Of a stretch of 64,000 bases of DNA, positions 62,191-64,000 are shown piece after piece (within the stretch, counting starts at the first letter, position 1; every line of letters starts with the position of its first letter). The DNA is from Deltaproteobacteria bacterium (GTDB lineage Bacteria; Bdellovibrionota_C; UBA2361; SZUA-149; JAITKM01), in assembly GCA_031278395.1 (NCBI GenBank), contig JAITKM010000007.1:124001-188000 (forward strand), written 5' to 3'. The position numbers and the translations under genes were made by a program. The notes under the pieces are model-generated. The model was not told the origin of the DNA and ran no database searches. It saw nothing but the letters and a program-made list of their open reading frames with translations.

Positions 62191-62241
62191 GCAGTTGATG
62201 TATGGCTCAGTGAAATGTAAAAATCGGAACCAAAGTTCAAT

Positions 62242-63138
62242 TTAAATACTATTTGAGTCAGCGTTAAACCACTGAGCTAGCGATTTATCTAAAGCTAGAC
62301 TAAACTCCTCTAAAGTAATTCCAAAAGCAGACTTGAAAGCTAATTCTTCGTTAGTATTGTTTTTTAAGCTTTTGAGAAAAATTAGCACCTTAGCCATACC
62401 ATGTTTTGCAACTAAATATTTGGTGGCATATAAGGATTTGGCATATGCTATTGAAGCCGTTTGTTGATCAATATTAATAAATCCTGTGGATAATTTTTGA
62501 ATTGATAAGTTGCTAGAATTAGTGGCTAGCCAGTTTTTTAAGGCTGGGGCTAATAAATTATTTTGTTTGGATTCCAGCATTTGAGCTAAGCCTTCGTCGA
62601 GCCACGCCGGACATTTTTCGCCTGCTATTTCGCTAATTAAGGCATGTGTATATTCGTGGCGCAAAGTGTTTTGTAGGGTGGTGTTATTTTTAACAATATT
62701 TTTTGAGCCGTTATCAAGTGGAATTATAATTTCGTGATTGTGATATAAGGCGTTTGCCCAGCGTGGAGCTTTTAAGTCACGTACAAATTTATAGCGTGGC
62801 ATAAGTCGCAAAACAATTTTTTGTTTTGGCGAATATTTGAATATTTGTTCAACTTCGTTGGCAGATACTTCAAGATTATTGAGATAAACTTGGGCTACGT
62901 CTTGAATGTTTGCACCTTTGATAACGCTAAGCGCTTGATTAGTGTCGTGAAAAAGTATAAATTTTGCAGTGGAGATTATATTTAGGTTGTTAGAATCTGT
63001 TGACTTGGCTAAGGATTTTGCCAGATAGGGGGTAGTATTTAGAGAGTATTTGTGTCCGGTTGTTGGGGGTTGGGCTAAGACCAAAACCGGAAAAGAGAAA
63101 ACAACAAAAACAGCAAGCAAATTTAATTTTAAATTCAT
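62242..63138 (-). CDS. Secreted gluzincin-type metallopeptidase-like protein
   Basis: The 298-residue protein has a signal peptide (LNLLAVFVVFSFPVLVLAQP). It has a zinc site HEYTH at 161-165 (TLRHEYTHALISEIAG) and a downstream Glu182 (CPAWLDEGLAQMLES), the gluzincin HExxH...E arrangement of the Peptidase_MA type. The C-terminal 100 residues are helical (SIAYAKSLYATKYLVAKHGM). Exported substrate unknown. It is convergent with the flagellar operon. Confidence 0.78.
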   Translation of the reverse strand: MNLKLNLLAVFVVFSFPVLVLAQPPTTGHKYSLNTTPYLAKSLAKSTDSNNLNIISTAKFILFHDTNQALSVIKGANIQDVAQVYLNNLEVSANEVEQIFKYSPKQKIVLRLMPRYKFVRDLKAPRWANALYHNHEIIIPLDNGSKNIVKNNTTLQNTLRHEYTHALISEIAGEKCPAWLDEGLAQMLESKQNNLLAPALKNWLATNSSNLSIQKLSTGFINIDQQTASIAYAKSLYATKYLVAKHGMAKVLIFLKSLKNNTNEELAFKSAFGITLEEFSLALDKSLAQWFNADSNSI

Positions 63139-63340
63139 ATTACTACCGAAAGTTTTTTTTACAGGCTATCATCTGTTGTTTAATAGTCTATAAATATGGC
63201 ATTTGTTTTTTAATTTATTTTAATCTATTCGTCATCTTTGAAGAAAAAAATAAATTGATATTTTAGTTTTTATAACATATTAATTTTATTAATATTATTT
63301 CGATAGGTTTTAGATGTTACACACTACTAGTAAGGAAGGG

Positions 63341-64000
63341 CTAATAATTCTCCCTTATCACCTGAGTTTTAAAATCTTTTAAAACATTCATATAATAAAT
63401 AAAGGCGTCGAAAGGGCTGTCAAAAGGTGAAAAATAAGCATGCACATCACCATCGGCTTTAAACTTATTGCTCATATAATAGAAGTGATCTGAAGTTTGA
63501 AGCTTTTTGTAAGTTTCAATTATCCAGTGGTTTTGCGTAGCATAAACTTGATTTTTTAAACTATAAATTGCCTTTAAAGCTTTTTTCTGCATTCGATTGC
63601 CTTGCCAAGCGCTTAAATCACGTTCTGCATCCGCCCAAGAAGTTGTGTGCTTGAAAGATATTTCAGCCACTGCGTTATAATCTCGAATTGTTTCTGACGG
63701 AGTTTTAAATTGCCACGCCGGATGACTTAAAACCTTTTCCGGCAATTCTCTTAAAAAGTTGAAAATTCCTGTTTCTGCCCACTGATGCTCGCCAAAAGTT
63801 TCATAATCCATAAAGAGATTGATCGTTTGGACTTCATTTGTATAGCGCTGTAGCCAACTTGCAAACTTTTCTGGAGTTAGCGGAAAATCTTTCCATTTGT
63901 GATTGGAAAATCGAAAAGCAATGTCGTCTGAATAACCATAGTTTTTAAGAAGTAGCTTAACGCAAGACGCCGGAGCCTGATAAATATAATTCGGACTTGC
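63341..64000 (-). CDS. Glycoside hydrolase family 57 enzyme, 5' part cut off by window edge
   Basis: The frame is open from the window end (64000) to the stop at 63341. It reads GYSDDIAFRFSNHKWKDFPL, then INLFMDYETFGEHQWAETGI and FNFLRELPEKVLSHPAWQF. This matches GH57 alpha-amylase/glucanotransferase-type enzymes, where the Asp of MDYETFGEHQ is the likely acid/base residue. The N-terminal catalytic half is outside the window. Probably acts on glycogen-like alpha-glucans. Confidence 0.85.
   Translation of the reverse strand, partial: ASPNYIYQAPASCVKLLLKNYGYSDDIAFRFSNHKWKDFPLTPEKFASWLQRYTNEVQTINLFMDYETFGEHQWAETGIFNFLRELPEKVLSHPAWQFKTPSETIRDYNAVAEISFKHTTSWADAERDLSAWQGNRMQKKALKAIYSLKNQVYATQNHWIIETYKKLQTSDHFYYMSNKFKADGDVHAYFSPFDSPFDAFIYYMNVLKDFKTQVIRENY

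Noticed and set aside
1-64000. CRISPR array
   Set aside because: No run of regularly spaced identical repeats with unique spacers was seen. The only phased repeats are the 21-23 bp degenerate iterons at 28.4 kb, and no cas genes are present.

Overview
The window is AT-rich DNA from a Gram-negative bacterium. Outer-membrane biogenesis is shown by an LpxC domain and an LpxL-type acyltransferase, motility by a flagellar cluster (flgF-flgG-flgA-flgH-flgI-flgJ-flgM), and pili by a PilP-like protein. Rubrerythrin and a 7Fe-8S ferredoxin suggest life at low oxygen. The flagellar gene order and the NtrX-like receiver would fit a deltaproteobacterium-like or related lineage, but no marker here fixes the taxon. 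Housekeeping genes are spread throughout (rnpA, rpsT, rpmG, eno, glyA, nrdR, acpP, argS, tkt, ddl), so this looks like the main chromosome rather than a plasmid.

Layout. 1-11 kb, mostly minus strand: an FAD oxidoreductase (cut by the window edge), a GT-C glycosyltransferase, rppH, rnpA-rpsT, a K+/H+ antiporter, an HtrA protease, a STAS protein and a DUF4143-type ATPase. 11-15 kb, plus: orphan pilP, a MurL-type epimerase and an ankyrin protein. 15-19 kb, minus: acpP-glyA-nrdR-eno. 19-25 kb, plus: argS, an amidase, tkt and a methyltransferase-like gene. 25-31 kb: a plasmid-style replication module, with a RepA (RPA family) initiator on the minus strand, a 783-base AT-rich gap carrying about seven degenerate 21-23 bp iterons, and parA-parB on the plus strand. 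31-38 kb, plus: ispA, a membrane protein, a BrnA-like protein, rnhA and a Gld-type ABC exporter. 38.9-40.6 kb, minus: ferredoxin and a receiver-LpxC fusion. 40.9-45.5 kb, plus: lpxL, a TPR lipoprotein, an epimerase, rubrerythrin, tRNA-Met and ddl.

45.6-51.4 kb is a defence island beside a tRNA-Arg(TCT) gene. It holds two tRNA fragments, a DpnII-type GATC restriction-modification cassette with an extra 49-codon ORF, a frameshifted Mrr-like nuclease and a shortened OLD/GajA-like ATPase. rpmG and small secreted or membrane proteins follow. At 53.9-54.6 kb lies a GC-richer scar made of HsdM, metallopeptidase and HsdR pieces. ExbB-ExbD and the flagellar cluster come next, preceded by a good sigma-54 promoter match at 56078. 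The window ends with a secreted metallopeptidase-like protein and a GH57 glycosidase cut by the edge.

The points most worth following are the receiver-LpxC fusion (a possible signalling input to the first committed step of lipid A synthesis), the RepA/iteron/ParAB origin among housekeeping genes, the MurL route to D-glutamate, a palindrome inserted in frame in rnhA, and the decayed and intact defence genes. All assignments come from reading motifs by eye; no database search was run.
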